DNA from: Sipunculus nudus
Lineage: Eukaryota; Annelida; Sipuncula; Golfingiida; Sipunculidae
DNA: 64,000 bases
Direction of reading: 5' to 3'
NCBI GenBank assembly: GCA_026874595.1
Contig: CM049313.1
Coordinates: 46,198,159 to 46,262,158 of the forward strand
The notes below the pieces were generated by a model. The model was not told the DNA's origin and did no database searches. It worked only from the letters and a program-made list of their open reading frames with translations. Shown here one piece after another: positions 36,480 through 48,000 of this stretch. Both the position numbers and the translations under genes were made by a program. The stretch's first letter is position 1; each line of letters begins with the position of its first letter.

Positions 36480-37440
36480 GACCTAATTTCAGGTTTCCTT
36501 AGAGAATTTTCATAGACCTCTAAGGATGTCAAGTTTGAAGATTTAAAGTCTAGTGATTACAATTCGTGCCCTGTTAACAGATTACCACATCTTTAAAAGT
36601 CTCAAAATAGTGAAAAAATGCGTATTTTTTTAATCCAGGAGGCGCCACCAGTCTGCAGAAAATGATGAAACACCCCATGATCAATATGTATGCAAAAAAT
36701 GATGGTGATCAATGCATTATAGTTAGTACAGATAATTGAGCTTTTATATAGCTTCGAGGATATGGGTAACAGAGAGTTTCTGGTTTCTGTGGTGACTTTT
36801 CATGGACCTCACTTGATGTGAAGTTGGAAGATTCGAGGTACAGTGTTTATGATCTGTGCCCTGTTAATAAAAGATCACATCTTTAAAGGTATAAAAATAG
36901 AGGAAAAAATCGGAATAAAAAAAATCCAGGTGGCGGCACCGGTCAGCAGGAACCGATGAAACACTCCATGAACAATAAGCATGCAAAGAAGATCAAATAT
37001 CGGGTTTCCTTGGAGACTTTTCAGGGACCTTCCAGGATGTCAAGTTGAAAGATTTTAGGTCAAGTCTTTACAATTTGTGCCCTGTAAACAGATGACCGCA
37101 TCTTTTAAGGTATCAAAAATAGAGAGAAAAAAAAACACATAAAAAATCTAATATACACAGGTTGCGCCACCAGTGTGCAGAAACTGATTGAACACTTTAT
37201 GACCAATATCCATGCGAAGAATCACGGTGATCAATGCATTTGTTGTTAAGATACTTGAGCTTTTGTATCAAATTTTATCATTATTCGGGGGGGGGGGGGA
37301 TACTTCGGAGCCCCATAGCGTGAAGAATATGGGTAACAGAGACCTTATTTCAGGTTTCCAAGGAGATCTTTCATGGATCTCCCAAGATATTAAGTAAGAA
37401 GATTCTATATCCAGCAGTTACGATTTGTGCCCTGTTAACA
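36480..37440 (+). repeat. Diverged tandem repeat, about 4 units of 220-350 bp
   Basis: Each unit starts with a form of AGGTTTCCTTGGAGACTTTTC (36489, 36779, 37002, 37352), then GATGTCAAGTT.AAGATT, TGTGCCCTGTTAACAGA, a poly-A stretch, and GGCGCCACCAGTCTGCAG. It ends in GGACGGACGACGGACAGAGT (37445-37475). Ancient repeat with no open frame; related phrases occur at 2690-3010. Confidence 0.7.
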
Positions 37441-37504
37441 GAAAGACGACCGGACGGACGACGGACAGAGTGATTGCTAAATCTCAGATGACTTACAGTC
37501 AGCT

Positions 37505-37600
37505 GACCTAAAAACCAAAGAGAGCTCTCCGATTAAAGCTCAATACAGCCGGGCGATACATAGACACTGCAGCATAAAAAAAGACAAAGTTATAGACATA
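37505..37600 (+). repeat. Last segment shared by copies B and C
   Basis: Phrases AGCTCTCCGATTAAAGC, ACAGCCGGGCGA and GCATAAAAAAAGACAAAGTT match 60570-60660 in C. Confidence 0.65.
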
Positions 37601-37649
37601 AAAACCCACTATATGAAATAAAAGAGTTAGTCAATAAATGTCAACAGTG

Positions 37650-37908
37650 CTACCTACTTTTTTGTATATTTTGTGTGACCTACAACAATACAACTAATAT
37701 AACACTGCCATCTACTGGTTTGTACTTAGAGTGAATCGCCTTTGTTTCCACATGTCTATTTTATACGCCCGTCTATGACGGGACGTATTATGGTAAACCC
37801 ATTATGGTATCCGTCCGTCCGTCCGTCCGTCCGTTAACTTTTAGATAACTTACCTTGGCTTTGATGGATTTACACGAATCTCACAATAACTACTTACCGG
37901 CACAGTTG
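37650..37908 (+). repeat. CCGT-repeat family with ATACG..CGTAT hairpin
   Basis: Contains ATACGCCCGTC-TAT-GACGGGACGTAT (37763-37790), an imperfect hairpin, then a (CCGT)n tract (37812-37835). The family recurs inverted at 62930-63140, where homology runs outward past the hairpin (GAATCGCCTTTGTTTCCA). The Gypsy fragment starts directly after TACTTACCGG. Confidence 0.7.
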
Positions 37909-40900
37909 TTTCCCATCATCAACCGCGTCTGTTATATACGATCTCCGTGTTGATGCTGTCTCTACTAATTTACCAGGACTCCTAGTCTTACTTATTGAAT
38001 CTTGGACTTGGACTTGTTGATTTAGCATAAGATCTGGTCTTTGCCGAGTATTATAGTTGAAATAATCAGCAATGCACTGTTGATTACTCCTAGTGGTGAT
38101 GAAATCTTAACAGGTACAGTTGTCTTAAAAATACGTCCAGCAAGTAGTTCAGCCGGTGATAGAGTTTTATGATTTAGTGGTGAAGCACTGAGTGATAATA
38201 TAGCTAAGTATGTAACAGATCCATTTTAATGACATTTCGTAATCACTGATTTGACTGTCTGTTCATGTCGTTCGATCAAACCATGACCTCGTGGGTAGTA
38301 TGGTGATTCAAATCCGTACTTTGCTGCAAATGTTCTGAACTCATGGTAGTCAAATGGTTTACTGTTGTCACATTATAACTTCACTGGTATTCCATGTTCT
38401 GATAGAATTGATTTGAAAGCTTCAATTTCACACTTTGCTGTAGAGTTTGATAATTTTCTCATAAAAGGATACTTTGAATAAAAGTCACTCACGAGTAGAA
38501 ACCAATTCTGATCAAGCAAGAATAAATCACTACCGATGGTGTGCCAAGGTCGTGGCGGTATGTAACTTGGTATCAAAGAGTCTTTGGTTTGCCTATGTTG
38601 GTTTCGTTCACATGTTTGATATGTTTCACATGTTTCAATGTCTTTGTATATTCTTGGCCAATAAACAGTGCTTGGAGTTTGCATTTTTCCATCTCTAAGT
38701 GACTAGCATGTATCTGACTTTGAGTACTTGCTTTCAATGACTCAGGTGTTATAATTCTATTGACCATCATAAAATTCCATCTTGTATTGATAAATCATTC
38801 TGCACAGACCAAAATGGGACGGTGATATTGTCTTGATACTGCTGGGCCAACCTTCAATGTATTATTGTTGTAACAGCTGAAGTGTTTGGTCTCTAGCTGC
38901 TACTGCGTGTTGTAATTCAGTCAGTTTTATCGGCGTTACATCTAGGATTTCATGCATTGTCATTTCCATTCCAGGTATTTCCTCTTGGTTTATAGGATTA
39001 AGTCTAGACAATGCATCTGCTATGGCTATCTGTATCCCTGGTTTGTTATGTATGATGAAATCATATGGTTGAAGTTTGGGTAGCATTCTCTGAAAACGTG
39101 GAGATGCCTGCTCAAGATTTTTCTTCTTTATTTGTTCCAAAGGACGATGATCTGATGCAACATTGAAATCTCTGCGATAGAGGTATGCATGTGCGAGAGA
39201 GGTATGCATGGAATCGAGTGCATCCAAAGACAAAAGCTAACAGTTCACGTTCAATATTGGCATATCTTGATTCTGCAGGTGTCAAAGCTTTGCTAGCTAT
39301 GCATAAGGGCGATCGTGTTGCGGAAGAACGGCACCTAGGCCTTTAATAGACGCATCCACTTGAAGGGTTACAGGTTGTGATCTATCGTAATAGAACAGGA
39401 TGGTATCTTCGCTGATCAACGTTTTTAGTGTATTGAAAGATTGTTCATGTGATGCTGTCCATTGAAAATCTACTCCTTGTTTCAGCAAGTCTCGTAATGT
39501 TGCAGTATACTTTGACAGATTTTTTATGAATGATTCTAGGTAAGTTATTATACCAAGGAAAGTATGTAGTTCTGAATTGTTCTTTGGTGACAGGATTTGT
39601 TGTATTGATTCAAACTTTCCTGGGTCAGGTTTTATTCCCTCTGCTGAGTATAAATTTCCAAAGAAGTTCACGCAATTGCTTTTGATTGTACTTTTATCAG
39701 CGTTGAGTTTGATTCCTCCTTGATGAGTTCTTTCAATCACTGCGTGGGGCATAGATATCATGCTCGCGCTCTTTTCTGTCGTAGACCATGATATTATCAA
39801 CTATGCTTACTGTTCCGTGGCAATCTTGGTATGTTTCATCCATCAGACACTGAAATATATCTTGGCACAATCTTAGTCCAAATGGCAGACGCAGAAACCG
39901 GTATCTACCAAATACCGGTGAGTTGAAGGTAGAGAGATAAGAGGATTTCCCATCTTATTTGACATTCCAGTAGCCGTTACGAGCATCTAGCTTACTGAAT
40001 ACAGTAGCGCCACTAAAGTTGCGGTTTATCTTATAAATAGTACGTACAGGTTGGTGCTCACGTTTTATCGCACAGTTAAGATCTGTCGGGTCTAAACAGA
40101 CTCCTAGCCGTCCATTTTTATTTCTCTATTATCTCTAACTACAAGTGAATTCAGTTGGCTGAGTTACTCTGGCTATGATTCCTTTTGATTCCATTTCACT
40201 TAATTCTTTACGTAATGGTTCCTGTAATTCTGCGTGGTGCATGTATCTTAGGCTGTTCAGTTGGATCTAAATGTATGTGGTATTCATCTTTAAAACCTCC
40301 AGTGATTCCGCCATAATACTCAGGATACATATATTTTAACTGGTCTGCATTTTTAACTGATGCACGATTTTCTAGTTGTGTCACTTGATATGTATGTACG
40401 GGGTTCCCCTTTGTCAGTATTTTGTCCGATGGTTCCACTTTCACAACTGTCACTAAATGTCACTCGCTTTCTGTCTGATAGTGCATGTGGTTTGACAGAT
40501 AAATCAAGCTGTCTATGTGAGTCAATGCATGGTATCTACTACAATGGCTTTCTGCTTAGTCTCTACAGAGCAATGTATTGTCATTTACTAGAGTGCTTGA
40601 GTGGTTCTCATACCTAGTATAATAGGCCCAATGGTTTCAGTAACAAAGAAGGAACATGTGAATTTTAGGTTTTTGTGGCTTCACACTTTTCCTAAGTTCT
40701 TTATTTGAGATCCGCCATTTGCTGAAAGAATAGTAACTGATTTCTCTAACACATCTTCTTTGGGGTTGCCTTTAAAATCAAGGTTCTCAGGGTAAAGCTT
40801 CTTTTAATATGAGACTGGCATGACATTGCTTTCAGTGCCAGTATCTACCTTGCACTTAATATTAATTATTTTTGCACTGACTCAATTTATGAACCTGTAA

Positions 40901-41390
40901 TGTTGCATATATCTGTTTTCTAGTATCATAAGTGTAAACTTTCCCTATTGACAAAGTCCAATGATAAGTGTTGAAACTCATTTTCTGGACCCTCGCTATC
41001 ATTGTCCTGCGTTGCCTGTTGTTGCGCTACACTGTATAGTGTGTTTCTCTGTCGCCTGCATTGCTGTGCATAATATCGACGTCTTCCCATGTTCTTGGTA
41101 TTTTTATTGTAATTATAACTGAAATGTCTCTTATGTTCACTGTTTCTGTCTTGAGAGAAACTTCTCGGTCTCTTCTCAGTTTCTGTTTTTTCTTGTATGT
41201 TCATTTCTTTCATTGTGTTTACTGTACTGAGAGTCTCTCCATGATCTCGTGTGAGGCAACGTGTGACGGTGGCGACCTCCATCTCTGCTTCTGGACACTT
41301 GGTTCACACTGGATGTATTAGCAGTAGTGCCAATATTTAAAGTATTCTGCAGACCCTGCATCTGATGACATGTAGCTTCATTATATTACG
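37909..41390 (-). pseudogene. Degenerate Ty3/Gypsy pol (protease-RT-RNase H-integrase)
   Basis: Minus strand, read from high to low coordinates. The protease active motif DTG lies at 40845-40837 inside a KVDTGTESNVMP phrase. RT blocks follow: FSKLDARNGYW (about 39990) and RLPFGL (about 39880). The catalytic box near 39800 reads VDN in place of the usual VDD/ADD. RNase H has SDHRPLE and IADALSRL phrases (39160-39000). The integrase has a CETYQTC zinc-site remnant (about 38620) and a DLF/SDFYSKYP core (38550-38480). Numerous stops and frameshifts separate the pieces. No paired LTRs were found, and the ends are truncated. A relic of a once mobile element, not functional. Confidence 0.88.
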
Positions 41391-41411
41391 GATTATAGTT
41401 GCGGAAGTTGC

Positions 41412-41512
41412 TAAACAGCCGGCAGGGTGCCGCCAGTTTAGTCCACAGGCTAAACAGCCGGCAGGGAAATTGACCTTGCCGACAGTCTAGACCACAAGCT
41501 AAACTGCCGGCA
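41412..41512. repeat. Short tandem repeat with GCTAAACAGCCGGCAGGG
   Basis: The core occurs at 41412, 41450 and, as GCTAAACTGCCGGC, at 41498, with TTTAGTCCACAGG-type spacers. Nothing else is recognised in 41391-41759. Confidence 0.6.
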
Positions 41513-41759
41513 AATGAATGAATGCATGATGCTCCGTACTTTCCTTTATTATTTTGACAATTAGCTGACAATATAGAGCTGACCCACCAAATTAGATATT
41601 TTGCTGGTCAATATGTAATAAGTATGTTGAGTATAGGTATTAAAAGTGCACATTTTATGATATTTACAGTGTGTTTTTTTTTAGATTTTCAGGAATTGAA
41701 CTGAAGTTGACTTACATGTCAGCTGCTTATATATGCTTATGAGCAAACACTAGTGTGGT

Positions 41760-42230
41760 TATGTGTTTATACAATAGGTGGCACCATTGTGACTTACCAA
41801 AAGTCTTTAGGATTTTGATGAAACTCATTATACATATTTACCAGTAAAGTTTCACATCTTAATTACATTCCCAGCAAATTCACGCATATTTAATGAGGTC
41901 AGAGGTCACCAAATACGGGACGGGCGTATAATGCACCATTTGTGGTGATTAAATACTGGATTAAAAGAGGATATTGAAAAGAATGTATAAGAATGAGATA
42001 TAAGTATTTATAATTTTCACCCAAAATAGACTCACGGATGGACGCCGCATCAGAATGATTGTAGGTGGTGCCATCAGTCCTGTTTACAAGATGAACCTAT
42101 CAAAGATCCATTGACATGCAAAATATTCACTTGATAACCCCCCCCCCCCCTCAAGTGAAAATTCAACTGAGGAAATAAAAATACGACCTACTGGCTGTTT
42201 GCTATGAAATGTATTTGTGAACATATATTC
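41760..42230 (+). repeat. Dispersed repeat shared with the window end
   Basis: GAGGTCAGAGGTCACCAAATACG, GCGTATAATGCACCATTTG and TGAAATGTATTTGTGAACATATA match 63460-64000 in the same orientation and order. The middle parts differ. Confidence 0.7.
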
Positions 42231-42724
42231 CTATAATTTATGGTAAAATTAAAAATGACAAATAGTTAATTGTGCTATTTTTCATAAAACGGATGTTGAA
42301 TTTTGTCAAAATAATCAGTTAATCTATATATAAGTAAGACGCAGTCACCAAATTCTACGCCCTGCTCTAGCCCATGGAGCTCTTGAAACCAAGGTAGAAA
42401 ATGTTATTACATGATTATAAATAAAAGCTTTAAGCCTTTAAGCCACTGTCAAATCAACATGCAGTATTACTTCCCTCTACATTTAAATCTGAACGCGACA
42501 ATCTGATGTAATGCGACAATCTTGATAAACAATCTTGTTATAGCAACAAGTCAATAGAAACAACGACAGAATGGTACAATACCTGGATACCAACAGTGTC
42601 ACCAAAATAAGTCCTTTGAATGTAAGCTCTCGGAATGACAGTCCAGTGGAAAGTTCTTGCAACAACACAGAAAGTAAACCAAAGTCCAAATGTATAAAAT
42701 CCAGGAGAAAATTCTTGAAACTCT
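42231..42724. other. Unrecognised sequence before the solo LTR
   Basis: AT-rich, no supported gene. A minus-strand frame (42894-42538) runs across the LTR boundary and is taken as fortuitous. Confidence 0.5.
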
Positions 42725-42729
42725 ATAAT

Positions 42730-43077
42730 TGCCGCATTCGTCGGATTAGGTCCTGACACACGCTTCTGCGTCCGCTGGTATCTGCTCTGCTCTGCCTTCC
42801 CTTCTGGTTCCAGGAAAACACCCCCTTTATATACCTTCACACCCCAAGCCGGGAATTTTCCACTTCTCGAACAGTCTATAAGGACCCAACTCAACAGTAA
42901 ACACGCGTTTCAGGATTTCTCTAGAAAGACATAGCCATGTGTCTCTACACATACCAGGCTCATCATGTGACCCACGACCAGGCGTGAAAACTCAAGGCTC
43001 ACATGACAACGAGAGTTCAACCAGTACGGATTAAACATAAAATGTAACAACAACACGAGTTACGCCCGTGTCACACA
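42730..43077 (-). mobile_element. Solo LTR, 348 bp, 5-bp target duplication
   Basis: On the + strand it starts TGCCGCATTCG and ends GTGTCACACA, so it has TG...CA termini. ATAAT flanks both sides (42725-42729 and 43078-43082). A strong TATA box, TATATAAAGG, lies on the minus strand (complement of 42825-42834), suggesting minus-strand orientation with R/U5 of about 70-95 bp. No internal retroelement sequence adjoins it. Whether it belongs to the Gypsy relic 1.3 kb away cannot be told. Confidence 0.7.
42825..42834 (-). promoter_or_regulatory. TATA box of the solo LTR
   Basis: TATATAAAGG on the minus strand, about 245 bp from the LTR 5' end. Confidence 0.5.
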
Positions 43078-43082
43078 ATAAT

Positions 43083-44598
43083 TATACGGTCCATTGCAAT
43101 CAGCAGAGTCTTGAAGGGGTCATGTGTTATAACAGTTCTTTTATTGCTACCTTGCTTTTATTCAGCTGGATGAGAAATATTTAAAAAAATAACCAATAGT
43201 TGGTCAAACTAGGATACATTCATGATGCACTGAACGACCGGCCACGGCCAAACGTCATTCTCATGTTGTTATGCACATCCTTGCAACTTTTACTCGGGGT
43301 CTAAATGTATGATGGGGAATAGTTTGGTTGGAACTTGACATGAGGCCCGGATATATATTATACGCCCACAAAGTAAACGCTCCTCGTGCTGAACCTGCTC
43401 ATATGCCAGGAAATTAAACTTCCAAAATTAAAAAAAAAAAAAACTGGATCTGGCTCCCATGAAACAGTAGTACCGGTATAAAAAAGAGCAGCCCGAGCTC
43501 ATCAGGGGTGACAAAATCCTTTCCAAACCGTAAAATGATGTCTTACAATAAAAAATTCAGATTACAATGTCAAGAAAATAGTAACTCATTTTTTCGTATA
43601 TTCAAAAATAAAATGTAATAATTAGGTTATAATCGCTGTTTATATATTGAAGCAATATCGTTTATGATACAATAAACGTTTACTCAATTATAAATCATGT
43701 TTTATCTTAACCCGCATGAAATGAAATGTAAGACAAGCGCGGATATTTTAAAGGACCTTAACAACAGGGTGGCTCGATCATTCGTATCGCCTCGGATGAC
43801 AAACGATTGGGGAGGATCTACCACTGAATTGTTTGGAAAATTTATTCCGAGTCTGTAATGGTGTCATCTTGAGGTCGTTTGCTGTTTTTCTCGTATCAAG
43901 CGTGTAATTTTCTATATGACATATATTTGTCAGTCGAGGGGGAAACACCATCCTCCTTGTGCTATTCATAATCCGCCCTTGGTACAATATCCGCTCAATA
44001 ATGCAACATCATCACGCTTTCTCTGGATGACACACTTTAAATCAACCCTGCTGCACAAAATCTTATTTTGACAATCAAAAGGTTTTTTATTGCTCGGCAT
44101 ATTGGTATCATAGTCATCTCTGTCGCATGTTGATCTTATCGATAACAAGATGGCGCGCATAACGTTTATTATCAATCATCTGAGCAGACGACACCCAGCG
44201 GGCCGCTGTCGCAGAGGAAACTCCGTAATTAAACAGCGCGCGAACCAAAACATATACACCAGTAAATAGAGGTACAGATCAAACATTACCGATAAACCTC
44301 GCTCTGATTAGGAGAATAAACCACTTTAATAAAAACACTACAGTAGAAATTACAGATTTATCCAAACTACTGTGTACACAAGTGGCCTAAAACAAGTGCG
44401 TATCAACGCTAAGTGTCTGGCGACTACGCACGAATTTCCCCAGCTGCACAGCGGCCACACAGCAGACGACGCGATAGATCACCCGGATGACAAGCTGAAT
44501 CCGGGAAGAGTAAGTCACTGGCCACAGCGTGACTGCCAGAGCTGTCCTTGTGCTGCATGTCATCTGCTGGCTCGCGAGCTGTGAACTGACCAACCGTC
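43083..44598. other. Upstream region of the lectin-CUB gene
   Basis: Single-copy in this window. The last 250 bp are more GC-rich. No convincing TATA box. An in-frame TGA at 44587-44589 precedes the start codon. Confidence 0.5.
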
Positions 44599-44674
44599 AT
44601 GGCTGTGTTCATTCACCCCGGGGTTATTATATTACTGATGGTTTTCGCACATCTCGCCTTTCCCGCTGAACTGA
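44599..44674 (+). CDS. Exon 1: signal peptide
   Basis: ATG has G at -3 and G at +4 (GTCATGG), a good Kozak context, with an upstream in-frame TGA. It encodes 25 residues with a hydrophobic core (VIILLMVFAHLAF) and a likely cleavage after FPA, then CTGA|GTAAGT in phase 1. Confidence 0.75.
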
Positions 44675-45036
44675 GTAAGTAACTTTGTGTATATTCTCAT
44701 TTGTATTACTAGTAGTGCAGTATCAAATTTCTCGGAATTGTATATACTTACAGGAACTATACTATATTACATGTGATATCCTTTTCTCTTTCTGCACTCA
44801 GTAACTATAGTTTTTTTTTAATGAATACAGAATTTCCATTTGTATTTTTATATTCATGTGTATATAAGTACAGGTATTGTTGTATGCGTAGTGGTCATCA
44901 TGTTACAGAACAAACAATATATATCTAAAGCTAACATAAGAGTTCGAAGTAAATATCAGAGTCAATCTATTGATTTTACATTCGGAGTGTTCTCATTCTT
45001 AGTCTCTCAGGCTGAACTGGAAAAGTGTGATTCTCA

Positions 45037-45095
<59 letters not shown>

Positions 45096-48000
45096 ATTTT
45101 TGTGTTTATATATATTAGTGATTAAACACAATGGCCTTTGTGATGGATTTCGTAAGTATTATTGTAACACGAGGTAGATATATGCCTGTCTGACACGTGA
45201 ATTTACTTAGTTTTTTTTACATTCCAAGCTCAGCAACGTAGGTCTCTGAGACGTATACACTCAAAAAATAGATTGGTTAAATATGTAACCAATTATATTG
45301 GTTAAGCCAATTTTGGTTGCTTTAACCAAGACATTGTTTTATCTTAACCAACGCATTGTTAAAGTACTCACCAAACCAGTTGTTTGTTCTGACCAATTTT
45401 TATTGGTTACCAGAATAAAAATACTGTGTGTACATTTAACCAACATATTTGTCAAATGATAACAAAAATATCGGTTACCTTAGCACACATATATGACCAA
45501 TTCGATTGGTTGAGATGATGTTGATAGATTTTACCAATACATTCGTTATCTTAACCAACTTGTTGGTTATGTAGAAACCGAACTCGTTAAGCATTTTGAC
45601 CAAGTTTTATTGGTTGACCATTTGGTTGCATATATTTTACCAGTTTTCTTGGTTGAGTTAACAATTGGTTGAATTTACAAACAAATTGGTTATTTTTACC
45701 AACTGATTGGTCAAACATTGACCAAGTTTTCTTGGTTGTGTTAAAAATTGGTTGAATTTACAAACAAATAGGGTATTTTTACCAACTGATTGGTCAAGCA
45801 CTGACCAAACCGATTTGTCAGTTTAAACATCAAACACAAAAGTGCTGCAAATTAGTTACATTTGATGCAAGCGTTACTGGCTGAGGGGCAAAACGTTTGC
45901 GAGCGGTCACGATTCAAAAATCGGGCGGAATTTGTTTCTCTCTATATCCCACACCAAAGCACCCGAGACTGATGAATGACTTATAAAAAGACTTCCATTC
46001 AATCTGGAGAATAAAACAACCGAAAAGGGGACTGAAAGTAGCAGTGCACACTTAAATGTGTCAACAAGTCTGACCCACTGAAATTGGTTCATGTGACAAT
46101 TTAAAATCTGATTTAACCAATTTGTTTTGGTTGACCTCAACCACAGTACATTGGTTTAGAATAACCAAATTATATTGGTCAAACTGACCAATTTTGTTGG
46201 TTTAAATGATCAGCCGTGTTGGTTGCTCATACCAATATATTGGTTGATTTGACCAATACCTGTTATTTGATTTCAACCAAAATAAATTGGTTGTTTTAAA
46301 CAATAAATTGTTTGGACATATTTTGACCAATTAAATTGATTAAATTCAACCAAATTTATGATTGATTCAACCAATCTGTTTTTTGAGTGTACTCAATATC
46401 TTTTTTATTCAAAAGTCATATAGTACAAGGTCAAAACTTTTATCTGAGTATAACTTGTTTCTAACAAGTTCAATCATGAACTTGCGCAAAAAGTTGAATA
46501 TTCCGATTTTATTTAAATTTTGCATGCTGGCACTATAGCAGAGATATATGGGTAAACGAGATACATACTTGCAAGGTGAATCTGGGATCCCATGATAAAT
46601 ATGTTTTTTTTCGACAGCCTTAAACATTTAGAAGAATGTGACTTTCTAAGTACCGAGTATTGCATTTCCTCCAACTAGTTTGCAGATTAAAAGTCACCCT
46701 GACGCTAGATGACGTGAGTGACCTGATTAGCTACTTTTTATAATTGTAATCACCCTTAGCGGGCCCCTTATATTTATGAACAATGTAATTTTTAAAATTG
46801 TTATCTTTCGTTTCAGACAACGAGAGGAGGGCCTACCGACGTGACCAAAAGATACTACTTTGTGACAAAGGCTCCATTGTACTGATTACTCACGGAACTT
46901 ACCTTGCTAGTGAAAATTTGGAAAACTGTGAATTATATAAACAGAAACTAGTGCCGATCTTGAATGGAGAGTGTTGGAAAAAACCTAAGCGACGCTGTGA
47001 GCTGAATCAAACAAGAATCAGTGCTGAATACGATGGCTGTTTTCCTGAAACAGGAAACATATCCATACAATACATGTGCGTACCGAAAGATAACATATAC
47101 AAAAAGTGTGGAGGTACTGTAACTGTCGAAAGTTCTGTTCAGACCTTCATTATACACAGTCCAAAGTATCCTAATTACCTGGACCATGAACAGCTCTGCA
47201 AAGTCAGGATCACTTTACCTATTGACACAAAGTTTACGCTGGATATTCTTGATTGTAGTAAGTACAGGTTACTTTCCGGGGTAGAGAAAGACTGTAAGGC
47301 AGTCCCGACCCCTCACTCTCAAACCGTAAGCGGATCTGTAAATATAGAACATGAACTGAAAGCTGTGCGTGATGGAGGATTCCTTGCTGTATTAAAGGGT
47401 AAGTATATAATATTAAAAAATGTTTCATGAGACCTGGAAAATAATATTTTGTTTCATCACCGATATGTAGGAAAAATGTTTTCAATAAACCTTACCTGTT
47501 TTGTCTATAGATATACTGTCACGAAGGAAATGATTGAAACATGTTAACCAATAAACAATATTCATAGAACAGATGGACCATTGTGAATAAGGGCAAGCTG
47601 AACTCGCAACGAAAAAATATGGATTTTTTTCTCACACAAAAACAAACGATGTCTCGCCTCCTGATTGTAGGGTGTAGGGTGTCTTGGTCATTAGATAATG
47701 TTTTCGAATGGTACACAATGGTTGAATTTTGCTTAACACATCACATTGTTATACTGGCTCTTTCAGTGACTATTTCGGCCCATTTGATAGACGGACCACG
47801 GAATATGGGCCTTCACTTTAGTTCGCATGACTTTGAGTCAGCTGAGCTAATGAAACTTTCAGTCATCTATGGACATACAGAATTTCAACACAATTATTGA
47901 ACCCATGGCTGAAATAATAGAACATTTGCTATTTCATTTCATTCTTAAGTTACAAGAAAATAAATGTATAACAATAAAAATAAAAATATAGGCACTGTCA

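Larger units (their letters stand above)
44675..46816 (+). other. Intron 1 (2.1 kb)
   Basis: GTAAGT at the start and CTTTCGTTTCAG at the end. Contains a TA run (45040-45092), a 1.1 kb MITE (45258-46389) and otherwise AT-rich sequence. Confidence 0.7.

Noticed and set aside
37763-41930. A 4.2 kb DNA element bounded by TTATACGCCCGTC and its complement, carrying the Gypsy pol
   Set aside because: Related copies near 63050 and 63580 show homology running outward past both motifs, so these are internal to their repeats and not element ends.
42538-42894. 118-codon minus-strand open frame as a gene
   Set aside because: It crosses the boundary of the solo LTR and follows its TATA box; no homology recognised.
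44372-44584. 70-codon frame just upstream of the lectin gene as an N-terminal extension
   Set aside because: An in-frame TGA at 44587-44589 separates the lectin ATG frame from upstream sequence, and the signal peptide begins cleanly at 44599.
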